This document shows, piece after piece, positions 1 to 12,764 of a stretch of 64,000 bases of DNA. A program made the translations under genes and the position numbers. The notes beneath the pieces were generated by a model. The model did not search any database, was not told the DNA's origin, and worked only from the letters and a program-made list of their open reading frames with translations. Position 1 is the stretch's first letter. Each line of letters begins with the position of its first letter. The stretch covers positions 2,790,501-2,854,500 of the forward strand of contig OX485805.1 in NCBI GenBank assembly GCA_950295325.1, given 5' to 3'. Origin of the DNA: Polytrichum commune. Its lineage: Eukaryota; Streptophyta; Polytrichopsida; Polytrichales; Polytrichaceae.

Positions 1-2221
1 AATGGAATTTTATGAGCAGGAACCCAGATATTGCCAGTGTCCTTGAGAAGAGCACAGATCAAAGCATCGAGGTGGGCAATGAAGTTGCATGTGTAATGTG
101 CGAGATGGCTGTCATATGGGCACAAAACCGATTGAGGAAAAATGATACCGAAACGCAAATCAAGGATAAGTTGAACCAGGTGCATATCAGTCAAAGATGC
201 TCAGTTGGCTCTTGAACCTTGATAGGAATTTGGATTCAAGCTCAATGTGCTTCTCAACTATTCAAAATAGGGCATTGATAGGTTGAATAAAATCATCTGA
301 TTGTGTCTTAAAACTTGGTTCGTCAATTTCAGTTGTATATTAGAAATTTAGTTGATCGTTGCGATGCATACCAAAGTGTTTTACCACAGTTTTCATGTAG
401 AATTTTGGGTTTGTTGCAGCTTTGTGAACGCCTGCCTAGTCCAAATGGTGAATCTATGGTGGATTGCAACTCTTTATCGTCCATGCCAGATGTCTCATTC
501 ACCATTGCTGGCAAGGATTTCAAGCTCACCCCTGAGCAGGTTCACACAATACCCTCCATCCGTGTTCTCTGTATCATGTGAGAATTCGTGTGCTTATTCT
601 GCATATGAAAATCATAGCACTAATGACAACGCCTATGTTTGTCAATACTAGCATGAATTTTAGAGTCTCTCTCCGCTTACATGCTACTGCCTCAATCAAG
701 AGGTGGACTCTTTCTGATGGCCATAACTAGGGCAACTTCATAGCCCATTGTTCCTCCCCTGTTGGGCTCGCCTAGCTACCCACAATATTTAAGATGAATG
801 GTTGATCAGGTGGACCCATAACACTAAGGGAGATGGGTCTTAAATGGTTACTTTTTCTGACTGGCCCAAATTTCCTGATAGTTTTCAGAGCTCATATGAA
901 TATCTTAATCATTATCAAAGTGAAGATTTTTGTGCTCATTAATTGGTCATATAGTTCCCCCAAGTATGTTGACTATTGAGCCTAGAATGGTTATCATCTT
1001 TTGAACATGTAGTCCAAAATTTTTTGAACATATGTTTCTTTGGTATCCATTCTTGGAGCTGTACCTATCCACATACTACTCAAATATAGGTGTCCGATTA
1101 AGAAAAGTAGCCAAATTAGGCACGTCTACTTTAGTATGGCTCAGTGGATGATGGTACCACACCACTTGCAAGGTGGAGATGAGTCCCAACTACTGATGCT
1201 ATTGGCTTGATGCTAAAATCATAGCACTCAATAAACTAGAATTGTGTCCACGTAGTCAAACACGAACTTGAATGCGACATATGGTTATAATTGCCAGTGC
1301 TGATGTGTGCATTTTCATATTCTGTTGAACAGTATATCCTGAAAGTGGGTGAAGGCGCTGAAGCACAATGCATCAGCGGCTTCCTTGGACTAGATGTGCC
1401 ACCTCCAGCAGGACCCCTGTGGTATGTTATTCCCCTTCCATTGAAAACTTTCTAAATTTTCAATAATAGGTTATTGGAACGTCTGTAACTTAGGTAATCT
1501 TCTACCTGCTGTAAAGCTTACAACAAAATTGCTCCATTTTAATTTCACACATTGGTTGGTGTCTTTCCTGCAAGTAATTCCTTACAACCCTGTAACAAAC
1601 ATTCTACTCCACCTTGGAGAAGCTCAGAAACCAATATCTGCATTAAGAAATAATCTCAGCTAGAACCTTTTGCAATGCTGTAGAAAGATCAGTAGCAAAA
1701 TACGAGCAAACTACTTAGTTCCTGATTGCTTGGACAGTATGGTTCCAGCATAAGAGTTCAATACATGGTAATGTTTCCAACAGTGTCTGGAGAGATCGGC
1801 ACAATCAGTCGAGCTCCAAGTGTTTCCTAGTCCAGCTGGTTATATGTTGGTATCTTTCAGTTTTCCCTTCATTAATTTATGGTGTAATCTATAGATTCCT
1901 GTACTATCGTAGGCAATTCGCCTAAAATCTTGAACTCGAACTGGTCCTTTCCTTAAACTTAACCGGCCCATCTGTAACTTGCGGTCAGATCTCCCATTTT
2001 GTAGGTCTGCAAGTCTAAGACGATTGAAGTTTTGCACACAGACATAGGCACTACAATTGCCAAGACAAAAGGATATCCATTGACCTAAGTTAGCACTTGG
2101 TTTTAACCTCGCTGGCTATTTTACTGCTTGCAACAGGATCCTGGGAGATACATTCATGGGTGTGTACCATACAATTTTTGACTTTGGAAATGAGCGCCTG
2201 GGCTTTGCCATTGCTGCGTGA
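1..2221 (+). CDS. Phytepsin-like aspartic protease, 3' part (last four coding exons)
   Basis: C-terminal part of a vacuolar-type plant aspartic endopeptidase; the catalytic Asp motifs lie upstream of the window. Exons I place are 1-179 (partial; codons start at base 3), 420-539, 1333-1421 and 2137-2221, all with GT/AG junctions and matching phases. Exons 1 and 2 encode the end of the plant-specific saposin-like insert ([15 protein letters not shown], then [16 protein letters not shown] with its conserved cysteines) and the return to the pepsin fold ([13 protein letters not shown]). Exon 3 gives [17 protein letters not shown] and the PPPAGPLW motif. The last exon gives [18 protein letters not shown] and ends in GFAIAA, the usual phytepsin C-terminus, before TGA at 2219. 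The family processes proteins in vacuoles and protein bodies; the insert binds membranes and helps sorting. All visible exons are intact, so the gene looks functional. Confidence 0.93.
824..1125 (-). repeat. Degenerate copy of the TAAGGTATGTGGGCC MITE family inside a protease intron
   Basis: Lies in the long intron 540-1332 of the protease. Its right part (near 1085-1110) is the reverse complement of the left end of the copies at 3.67 and 45.54 kb (cttttcttaatcggacacct). Its body matches a copy at 24.18-24.54 kb (gagctcatatgaa, gtggtcatatag). Much decayed. Confidence 0.5.
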
Positions 2222-2935
2222 GGAATCAACTCAACTTTGTCACACTACAAATTGGAAATTTCTTCCAAGACAGTTGAAATATGTACAGAGACAATGATAT
2301 GCAGGTCCTGGAGTGTGAGATATATAACATGCCACTCAGGCCTTTTTGTGTTGATGATTATTTGGAGTTTGTAGGCAGCTCAGAAGTTTAAATATGCTTG
2401 TTCTTTGCATATACCAATGTTATGGATATTCCTATTTTAGGAACTGAACATTGAAACTATGAACGATTGATGCATCAGTGAGAAAGAATGCTTCCTTTAC
2501 ATGATGTGGAAGGCCATAGAAAACTTCAACCTTGGTCCATAAGAACACAAAGCAATGTGCCTCTTAACTCAAGGGTTCCACACCGTACTAAAGCTTTCTT
2601 GGATCATTCGTTTCCCTCACTTTCCCCACATCTTGGGATCCTTCTCTGGATGGCTTGAGAAGGATCAGTTGATATCCCTATAATAATAGCCAGTACATCG
2701 ACGTATTTGCTGATTGAATTTCTTCTTTTTTGCATTATGTATGTTTCACCTTTCAAGAAATTCTAGTCAATTTTATGTAGCAAATAACGATTTTTGGCTC
2801 AGAGACTGTGTTATCAGACAACAAAATTGGCAATGCAAGTAAGGTATGCGGTTGTTATTTGGTCACTTTTCTTGATCAGATGCATATTGGATTAGTGCAT
2901 GGTTAGGTGAACATCAATGAACAAACACCATAAAG

Positions 2936-2976
2936 ACACACACACACACACACAGATATATATATATATATATATA
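2936..2976. repeat. Compound (AC)n(TA)n microsatellite
   Basis: About eight CA dinucleotides followed by a run of about ten TA dinucleotides, downstream of the protease gene. Confidence 0.9.
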
Positions 2977-3671
2977 AAAGAGATTCTGTCTTCAAGTTTT
3001 ATTAACTACTCCACACTTAATAAGTGAACACAATTCGAAAGACCCGTGTATTCCATTAAGGAATCAACCAACATACACTTCTAATAATCATACCTAAATG
3101 AGGAGAGGTCCAATATTCAATCCAATTTTGCTAATGTTTCATTGAAGATTTGCTAATGCAACACAAATTTTGTTACATAAATCTAATCATTAGAAGTTGG
3201 AGAACATGGAAAACAAACCAAATGACACATACATACCTTAAGTCATGTGGTTGAAATTTCTGCACAACACAGTTTGTGGATATTTTCTAATATTTTCAAT
3301 TAATGCATAGACAAACCATAAGGTCTTGCAGGTTTTTGTCCTCGTGATCATAATTGCAATACACTGAACTTAAGACCCGGTTTGTATGGGCACTGGGCCT
3401 ACTGATTGAACTGGACTCTGGAGACAAACTTCACAACCCGACAGCCTACAAAGCAAATCCCATGATGCTTAAAGAGATGCCATAGAATGCTATCTAGTTC
3501 GACACAAGATAATTCTTTTTGGGAAAAAGTTTGTCACGTGTCATATCCACATTGGCCATGAAGTTTTCAATCCACCATGGTATTTGGCATTCGATGTTCT
3601 AAGTGTTGAATCAGACATCACTCTATGGTATTTGACATAAATGTAGTTGGTTGATTGAGTGTTTTTGTATT

Positions 3672-4050
3672 TGTATGGGTCTTAAGTGGTCACTTTTCTT
3701 AATTGGACACCTCTATTTGAGTGGTATATGGTAAGGCTTCTTGTTGAGAATGGACTCAAAAAGATATGTGTTACAATGAGGTTGGACTATGTGCACAAAA
3801 GATAATATCACCAATCTACGTTTAATAGTTAACACAATCAAGAGGGTCTATATGATCATTTAAAGGGAGAGAGAATCTTTGCTTGACCTCTTATAACTTT
3901 TGTATCTCAATGCCGATTTTAAACTTACAGATTTGACAATCTTCATGATTTGTAATTGCGAATCTAATAAGACAAATCTCGATCAAAGCCAATGGCCAAA
4001 ATTGTCTATGAAGTTGGAAGTGCCAACAACATGACTATAGACCTTATCTC
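3672..4050 (+). repeat. Copy of the ~390-bp TAAGGTATGTGGGCC MITE family
   Basis: Colinear along its length with the copy at 45538-45933: GTGGTCACTTTTCTTAATTGG near the left end, then a GTTGGACTATGTGC block, a TTGACCTCTTAT block and a right part reading CCAAAATTGTCTATGAAGTT. Termini are worn. Confidence 0.7.
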
Positions 4051-7000
4051 AGTCTTTTGCACAATGCACCGCATTTATGATTTTCCATTTGTCATAATAA
4101 ATAAAAACAAGTTTGGGAAATTTGCAGCAAGGAATTTGGACTATGATGATGAAACTTTGAGGAGGAGAAACCATTTTTATTTTTTTGGCAAAGTCCTCTT
4201 TGTCCTCTCTTCATCCATTGCACACAGAATCCCAAACTCATGAAACCATTCCTGTCTTTGTAAACCCACCAAAGGGTGGTAGTACCCCGTGGGTGAAGAA
4301 ACTCTTCGTTATGCTTGCTTCCCACAAAGCCGGCATGTCTATTTATTTATTTATCTAAACATTCCACATCACATAGGTTGCAAACCCTTTTCTAAAGAGG
4401 AGCCCTTGGCATAGGATGGTTAGCCGGCCAGAAATAAAAACTATTTGATCATGTGTAAGCTCTGCCAAGTTGACCATGTACGTGCTCCAACCAATAGCAT
4501 GTGTTGGGCCCCACACAACCAGCAGACAAGGCAAACCCAAAGGGTTCGTCAACAATAACTTTATAGCAATGTCCAGTCACTGAACCCTAGGTCTAGCCCA
4601 ACTGGTGGTTTGCCCTTGTGAAATGAATAGTATCTAGACTTAGTACTGCTCATTTTGCAAGGGTGGCCCAACATAAGCGTTGTTATCTTATATTATTCTC
4701 ATAACATTCCCACAAAACCCTAGTCCTAAATGTTATGTATTAATCTATCTTTGTAAAACCCCCAATTTTATTATATTTATCTCTAATCTATCTATGTAAA
4801 AGTACACATCACATATGCCTAGGGGTGACATTCTACAATTTATTACATTAACCTAGGCTTCATAAGAGATAGGTTAGTTCGTGTCATAGCCATGGTGAAA
4901 TCTGAAAACAACTTTTATGTTGAGTACTTTCTGAATTGGACACACGTTCACAAAATCTAGTAACATTGGGTTGTGGCCATCATCTTGAAAGCAACTCTAT
5001 GTGTCCAGCTCTAGATCAAATAAATACAATACCATAAATGAATTAGAGGTCTTATTTGGAGATGACATATAAACAAAAAATGTGGGAGGATTACCTTTAA
5101 ACTACAATGTTCCATACATTTGGAGGATTGTCATTAAGGCTCGGACATTGATCGTCACTATATCATTTTGATATAATTATTTTTAGAAGAGATCTAAGAT
5201 ATCATAGTAAATAAGAATAATTGAGCTTTTCTTTGATCGGTTAAGATTATGAGTTTCATAACATGATGGATTAATTTGAAAGTCACTAACCAAGTTATAT
5301 TCCTCATGTAATAAATTTTTGTAACAAAATTCAAGGGTTCCAACCAATTAAAAGTCCATCCAAAAAAATTCAATAAATAATGCAAATCTATTTGTTTGAG
5401 GTTGTGTAGAACTTTGTTAGTTTCAAGTGAAAGAAAAACCACTAAGAAAAGATTGATTATTCCTTCATATGCTTGCAACCACCTTTGGCTATTTAAGGGT
5501 TTAAGGTTTTTTTTAAATGGGTTGATCTTTGGCATGATATGCTTTGAGAAAAAACTCTAAAGCTTTGGAAGAAGAGAAAATCTCAATGTAAACCCAAGAA
5601 CCAAGGGTGTACCAACTTGAGTCTTGGATTAAACTTCTTCATTGTTACGCTAACTAGTTGCATGAGATAGGAACTTGTAATGTGAAGCTCGCATGAGTCC
5701 CCTTTACATTAGAGAGGTCAAAAGCTTGAACAAGAAGTCCTTCTCATTGGTGGGGAGCTTCTTACGCATCCTCGTTTCACTCAAGTGCACTTTACTTAAG
5801 CTTTCAACTAAGAGCTCGAACTTTTTCACTCGGTCAATAAGTTATAATTAGAAGGTGTCATAACGAATTCCATGTAAAAAAGACTATGGCAACTTCTTAG
5901 TCAAAATCCTAAGCTACTTCACGAAGATCGCTTAATAAGAAATTGTCGAGAGTTTGAAAGGTCTCATTTTGTGAGCCCCATACGAGTGGTGGACTTTCAA
6001 GCATTTCTTTTGGGTTGTCACGAATCCTTCTATGTTGCCTACTCATTCCCCTCTTGCTATTCTCACTTTCAACATGACCACTTTACACGTGCACAAACTC
6101 TCAAGGGATCGAAGATCGCCTAATCTATCTTAAGTTAATTGGGCTCTCATTCCATAATGTGAGATTCACATGAAAGCTTCTCCAAAGCTCCAAGTACCAA
6201 ACCCAAAAAGAAAATTTGCAAGCTCAAAGTTAATTTAGGGTTTAGGTTTTCACACTACCCCGAGTTTAAGTACGGTTCGTAATAATAGCAATTTCTTTCG
6301 GAATCCCAAGCAATAATCACCGCACGAGAACTCAATCTTCGTGTATTGAAGCGGACGTCCGAGGACCACGAATGTCGATACCTAAATTTAAGTACAAGAG
6401 GAAATAACCGAATTTTCGGTCACTTCATTTCCTCCTTGTAGTAGTGGGGCGGGCACACGGTGTGAGGGAAGGACTTGTAATAAAGATGTGGTTTAAGTGG
6501 AGGCCGTGCTCAAAGTCAATTGCGGGAGTTATGAATGTGACGGAGAGGGAACATTATAACTTGGTTCAAATGGTAAGTTAAGCAAGCAAGCAAACAAGCA
6601 AGTAAAGGCCCGGTGTCAGATTTATTGTGGTCTACGCAAGTGCATGCACTATGATGATAATAATTCCTCCATTATCCCCGGCCCTTAAATAAACCCCCCC
6701 CCCTCCCCCAAGGGGGTACATTCCCCAAGGCAAAGTTAGGCCACCTCGACACTTAATTTGAAGTTACCCACCTCCCCATGACTTCCCCTTTTCAATGCGC
6801 ATCAAAGTGGGTAGTAAATATGCATATTTAACTCCCGCCCTCCCTCGGTGAGAGCCCGGGAAGTGTTCGATATGGCCCACCGGTTAAAATTTTGCCTCCG
6901 TAAGTTAATAGGGTTATGGTTAGGTGATTTGCAACATAATTTGGGTCTAGGTGTCTTCGCTACAAGCATATGAATGAGTCCTTGGATAATTGACATCCGT

Positions 7001-8939
7001 CACTGAAAGTATCTGCAAATCTATCATCGTGGTAGATTTGCAGTCTTCTTCCCTTTTCAGTGCACATTAGGGAGGGAAGTAAATATATACTATTCATGTG
7101 GTAACCCTTAGCGAAAGAGGATTGTTCCATATTATGAGTGTACTTTCATTTGTTAAGAATATGTCATGTAATAGGGGCCTGGTTAGTTTGTTCCAAACAT
7201 GGTTTTGTAGAGTAACTTTGTGTCAAAGCAACTTTAAAATGACAAATTAACGATCATATTACATATATCTCTAAGGCTTTTTCATTGGATGAATGAGAAA
7301 TATGCTCATATGTAATAATGATTTCTCACCCCCTCCCTCCCACCCTCAAATTAGGTTGAGCACCCTAAAAAACTTACAATCCATTGACCAAAAAAACAAG
7401 GACCCGTGCATGGAGTTTAAGCATCTCCATCACTGCCCACACATTTTCTTTCAATACTACTTTACAGGGAGCAGAGGCACAACGATCACCACCACGTTCC
7501 ATTGCATCAGAACCACCACATCTCCCTCCACAACATGTTACACGAGATCATCATATATATATTTTTTAAAGCGTAATTTATTAATAATATTTACAACCTC
7601 CCTTCACAACCCACCACAAAATGGAGGTCCCACTATATGACCGCTAGCATGAGCACGTGTTGTCCCAATCCTGGGCACACGCATATATGACACATCACTT
7701 TGACGTGGTCCCTGCACCATTCTAGAATAGTGGGGAAAAATGCAGCAACGGCCATCACCATGACCACCACGTTGTTCAGTGTACTTTACTGCCCAAAAAA
7801 CCAACACCTCCATCTAGCACCACCACATTCCATCGTGTATTCCAAAAGTGTATGATCTTGTTGTTTTTGAAAGTGGATGAACATTGGTTTGGATCTGCAT
7901 ACAAATCAAGATACGGGTGTGAATGGGAATCGATGGAACGTAATATGTAATAAGTTTTGAAAACGTAGTGGACATAAGAATTCCATACAAGAGGTGGCAC
8001 CCTTACAAGCATATGAGTCTTGGACAGTTGTACCGCACCACTAAGAAATTATCCTACATCACAAAGAAATTTGTAAATCTACCTCAATGACGAATTTGCA
8101 TGTTTCTGCTAACGCAACTAAATTTCAAGTTTCACCTTCAAATGCACATGATTTTGTATCATATGGGTATACGTTTTTTTATGTCAAAGACATGCTCACT
8201 TCCGCTAGCAACAACACTACATCACATAACCTCTAAATTTGAGATTTACTTTGATTCATTCACATCAAACTACAACATCGCATCAATGTCAACCGAACAT
8301 AGGATAGAACTTGTCGTGTTTGGGTTTAAATATATATATACAAATATACCTATTCTACAAATGCAATTCCAAAAAGGTTGAATTCTGAGTTCAATGATTG
8401 AGTTGGCACTGAAAAGATATTGAACCATCAAGGGTGTGTTATCAACACTGACTCCAACACATTAAATGACTTGATAGTCACTCGTATTCTTGAGATGTTA
8501 GTTAATGGGAAAGTCGTTACGTTCCGGTTAGGTCATCATGAGTTTGAGGTTGTTGAGGGGGAGGTTGATAGTGAGGGCCGATTTACACACGTCTATATGG
8601 TAGTACCTTTACCGGTTTGGCTATTTATAGGTAACTAAGTATGTTGTTTTTATTTTTAGATCGATAAATCCCGGATTTTAAAAGAATTTTAAAATTTTCA
8701 TATTATTTTCTGAATTGAAATTTTATGTAATTACTAAAAATTTGGGGTTTTCTCAATATAGTTTGATTAGTGCTGAAGTGGTAAAGGAACTATGGTATAC
8801 ACCCTTGATATGTTATTAAAGGAGCCCACCCTCCGACATGATGGAAGTAACCTTATCATGAAGCTTGGTAAAACATGATCAAGGTTGGGAGAACGGGTTG
8901 TCATTAACTTCGGTGTGATGAAAAACATCGATTTAATTG

Positions 8940-9370
8940 TAATTTTTATTATACACACGTAACCAGTGGCTGAGGGAGAAAATAATTTCGGATTTTTCAT
9001 GTCATGGTCATAGTGACGGTTATCAGTATGAAGACCGTGACTGAATGAAATCCACATCACCTTTTAAATTTCTTGGTCACATGACATAGTGTGCAACGGA
9101 TTTAGATGGAGATGTAGTGTTTTTTTAAAGTGAGAATCGTAAGAATTTTAAATATGAAAAACCAACGAGCACCAAACTTCTTTTTTATAATTTATGAGCA
9201 TGTAGGATTTCATGTTCGTTTTTCATTCATTTTCTGAGATGCTTAGCAATGGTTACTTTTATTTTGGTGACCTCACATAGAACAAAGTGGGACCGCCACT
9301 CATTTCTAAACCAATGAGAGATTTTAGCAAGCAATGGTCATGGCCATTGGTCGCCATGCCATTCATGATA
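8940..9370. repeat. Dispersed ~430-bp repeat, copy 1 (second at 18.75-19.25 kb)
   Basis: Shares ordered blocks with the second copy: GAGGGAGAAAATAATTT, GAAGACCGTGACTGAATG, AAATCCACATC, TAGGATTTCA, a TTTTGGTGACCT block, GGGACCG, CCAATGAGAGA and GGTCATGG. No coding capacity; probably a non-autonomous transposon. Confidence 0.65.
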
Positions 9371-10314
9371 TGTAATGTCATGTACACTATTTGTGAAGGG
9401 CCTCAACTAGGTGCCTAGAGATCTTGTAGTGTCACAACTACTAATTGTCAAGTTTAGTACACTAAATATGATATTTTGTGTCATATGGTATTTAATGTCA
9501 CTATGGTAACTTTTCAGATGACACTTCATATGAATAAGTGAACAAATATTGTCATGGATGATGGATGAGTTCATCTATTGGCTAAAACCCTACCTTCTCT
9601 TGTGAACAACTTGTGATGAAATATTGTCATGGATGAAACATCGCATGGGTAGTGACAGTAACCGCAACACTGTAAATCTAAAATCCCCCAAATTATTTAC
9701 AACGCATGACAAATAATGTTGGGTCAACATTTTGTGATGGTGACACTATACCACGGTTTACAATTACTATTGAGCAAGACGATTCGAATTGGTGACACTA
9801 AATATCACATTTTTTGCATTTTTTGAAATGCAAATTTATTTACATCATGGTATTTAATGAAGCACACTAGGAAAACGATAGCTTTGCGTTACTTGAAAAA
9901 CATTATTGAGCATCCAAATGAAAAGCATCACGTGGTTACACTACCGGTCAACCTTGTTGGTGAGTTCTATAACCTAAGATAGGCCTCATAATTAATAAGG
10001 TAAGTGGCAACACTAGCTAGTCAGGTGACACTAAATACCGTAAAACGGTGCAGTGTAAACGTGGCCCTGAGTTATGGTGAAGTAAACGTGTGTGGTTGTG
10101 GTCCAATTCCAATTACTTGGTATCAATACCCAATTATTAGATAACTGGTTATTATGTACTTCCAAATGTGAGGGGGGTCGATTTGGTCACTGCTCCTGCG
10201 CTCTCCATAAGTGCCCATTAAATCAAACATGACAAAAAAAACTATCTGAGTACGTTGCTCTCCATAGGTTATTATTAGTATCTTCCGTAAGGGGAGCCCA
10301 ATGCAAGGCCTTAA

Positions 10315-10796
10315 GGGCCACTTCACACACGGGCCAAGAGCCGTGACCATGAAATTGTGAGAGCCCAAAAGAAAGTGTCCCAAGGCCGTCCCAACACACC
10401 TCCAACATCATGTAGTGTGGTCACGGGCTCTCAAGTGTAGTGTGAAGTCCTATGTGACCGGACCCTCGATTAAATGCTATTTCAATGAATGTTTGTTCAT
10501 GATAAAGTAGAATAAATCAACGGTTGTGAGCGTTTAGAGTGCCATGGTCTCCTGGTTTTGTGGCAGGCTTACCTTCAGAGGTGGTTTTTGAAAATCATCC
10601 AAGTGATCATGAAACGTGATTTATTTGATGCCATATAGGAATTTATGTAGACTTTACATCCATCTTGCATTTACCTACTCCGTTGGTCCCTCAAGCGGAG
10701 TGTGAAGCGAACTTGGACCGGCTCCGCCTTTTCCACCAATGAGAGTGCTTGAAGTGCAATGGTCACGGGCACTCAGTCGCATGTGTGAAGTGGCTC
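10315..10796. mobile_element. Tourist-like (PIF/Harbinger-type) MITE
   Basis: A 482-bp element. The left end reads GGGCCACTTCACACACGGG and the inverse of the right end reads GAGCCACTTCACACATGCG. It is flanked by the trinucleotide TAA on both sides (10312-10314 and 10797-10799), the target duplication known for PIF/Harbinger elements. It contains no protein. A partial, diverged relative lies at 47.86-48.12 kb. Confidence 0.78.
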
Positions 10797-10799
10797 TAA

Positions 10800-12430
10800 G
10801 ATGAAATCCACCAAACTATAGTTTTAAATTTTGATTTTATATATCCAATGCAAATAACATCAAATAGTATGTGATTTTTCGGTCATGAGCTTGAAATTAT
10901 ATTTAGCACATGGGGTTGCAAGAAGCAAGCAAAAGTATAAGCACTAGCAAGTAGGTGTGCTACATATAGAATGACAAGCATTATTGACATATTTTATACA
11001 TTCAGTTTTCAGGATCCAACTATGAATCCAAATTTGGTTAGTTTTCTAACTAGAGTAAACAAATAAAATGGATCTAACAAACTAAGGTCACTATGGTTGT
11101 CAAGGTAAACCAACAAATATGTAGGTGTAATGCAAAGTGTTCAAAGCATACATAAGAGGCCCAATATAGAATTCTTTTGGGTATTTGAAGGTTATTCCTT
11201 GAAGGTTTCAAGCTACCATTGCATGTTCTACATCCAGGGTCATTGCTCCGTGCACATTAAGACACTACATGTTGTCAAAATTTGTTACCCCTATGTTATA
11301 TGCTATAAATAATCTCAAAATCATTCATTCTTGAAGATATAAAACCTCTGATAACAAATTTTGTATAGGTATTGTTTTGTTTTTTCTAATTCATCATTAT
11401 TTTTCTTAGTAATTGTTCTAGTTGAAGTTTGTGTCATTCTAGTCAGATATTGTATGTTTCATATGAAGACAAGGCCATCAAATTAGGTTAATCCATGTTT
11501 TCCTATGTAATAGATATCATGTACATCTACTGAAAGAAGACAAATTGATAAAAGTTTTGACCCATTTTGGTAATGCATCTTAGAAATAGTACTTCTTATT
11601 TTTACCGCATGGGGTCTTAAAATTGACAAATGAAACAAGGTCATGTGGGTCTACATGAGAGTTTATACATCCCCCCCAATTATTAAACCCACTTTCCACA
11701 ACCAATAACGAAAGTATGATAACATTATAAACAACAATGGTGGTCAAACATACATGATATCTGCTTAGTTTAGATCATTAGGACAAATTCAAATCCCTCT
11801 ATACCTTCTTTTTACACTTGTCTTCATCCATTTGGAGAAACGAGAAATGAATGATTTGTTAATAGTAGATGTAATCACTTTTGAGTAACTATAACACTAG
11901 ACACCTGCATTATGATGATGCCTTGAGCAATGTAATGTACCTCTAGAACCTTCACGGGTTAATCCATCAACCAATTAATATTGGAGGTAAATAAATTTAT
12001 ACAACTAAGAAAATGTTGTATCATCTTTGTGCATTAGCGAATGATTATATTTATTTATTTATTTTAGCACTCATGTAATGTCTTGACCAATGTTGGATTG
12101 GTGTATAGGTGAATGCATGATATCAATAATCAACATCAATAATGGTTTGAAAGAACATCCTTATAAGTAGATCATAATTGCAATACCAATCAAATATTGG
12201 TAATTGGTGGGTATGTCAAGGTGAGGAAACTTTTGTATACCCGAGTAATAGCATTTGAAACCATGTCAATATGAAAGCATGTTTACCTAGGTATTAACAT
12301 TCTTGCATGGTATATACATCCACATGCATGGTATATAGTAATGCTATCAAATAATATTAAATCCTCGTTGTAAATACTCAAATGGTATAAGAAAAAAAAT
12401 TGCCAATCCAATGCTCATAACATTACTAAT
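10800..12430. other. Intergenic DNA, nothing recognised
   Basis: AT-rich sequence with short reading frames only. I see no gene, RNA or clear repeat end in this stretch. Confidence 0.5.
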
Positions 12431-12439
12431 CCAAATAAT

Positions 12440-12735
12440 GATAATATACAATGTCGGGCAATCCGACATGAATTTGAGCCCATTGGCCCTACCTTGCTCA
12501 AGGACCCCCTTGGTGCAAGGTGGGGTTTACTGCCTACCTTGGGATGGGTGGGCTCTTGGTTTTTCCGTCAAGTAGTGAGAAGATTACATAGCCGGGAATC
12601 GAACTGCCAACCCCTCCGTTCAAATTTGGGTACCTCTCAGTTGTCATATGGTAGTTTAGGGTCATCTTGGACCTTACTAATCCCATATCGTTGGTTGTCT
12701 TTTCTATCCCAGGAAGGCAACAAGATATGATAGGT
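12440..12735 (-). mobile_element. tRNA-derived SINE-like element, copy 1
   Basis: Reverse-oriented relative of the element at 23.75-24.01 kb. A perfect Pol III B box (GTTCGATTC on the minus strand) lies at 12604-12596. The A box is worn. The 3' part shares GAGCCCAC, AAGGTAGGCAGTAAACC and CACCTTGCA with the second copy, and both end in a GGGCTCAAATTC...TCGGATTGCCC block. Confidence 0.65.
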
Positions 12736-12764
12736 TGAGTGCTCAAATGAAGGTAGGCAAATAC

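Larger units (their letters stand above)
2222..10311. other. Gene-poor intergenic DNA with repeats
   Basis: No open reading frame here shows a recognisable protein. The stretch holds the microsatellite at 2.94 kb, a MITE copy at 3.67-4.05 kb, a G/C-run-rich segment near 6.69-6.72 kb, inner direct repeats at 6.80 and 7.06 kb (a similar TCA(A/G)TGC(G/A)CAT...GTAGTAAATAT segment) and one copy of a repeat shared with 18.75-19.25 kb. The rest is AT-rich, unclassified sequence. Confidence 0.6.

Noticed and set aside
5194-5535. 113-codon minus-strand frame resembling the start of a retrotransposon gag (QRWLQAYEG)
   Set aside because: Only a short, weak resemblance; no protease, reverse transcriptase, integrase or paired long terminal repeats are visible nearby.
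7293-7640. 115-codon plus-strand frame rich in His/Thr
   Set aside because: Repetitive CCACCA-type sequence; no recognisable protein and no support from context.
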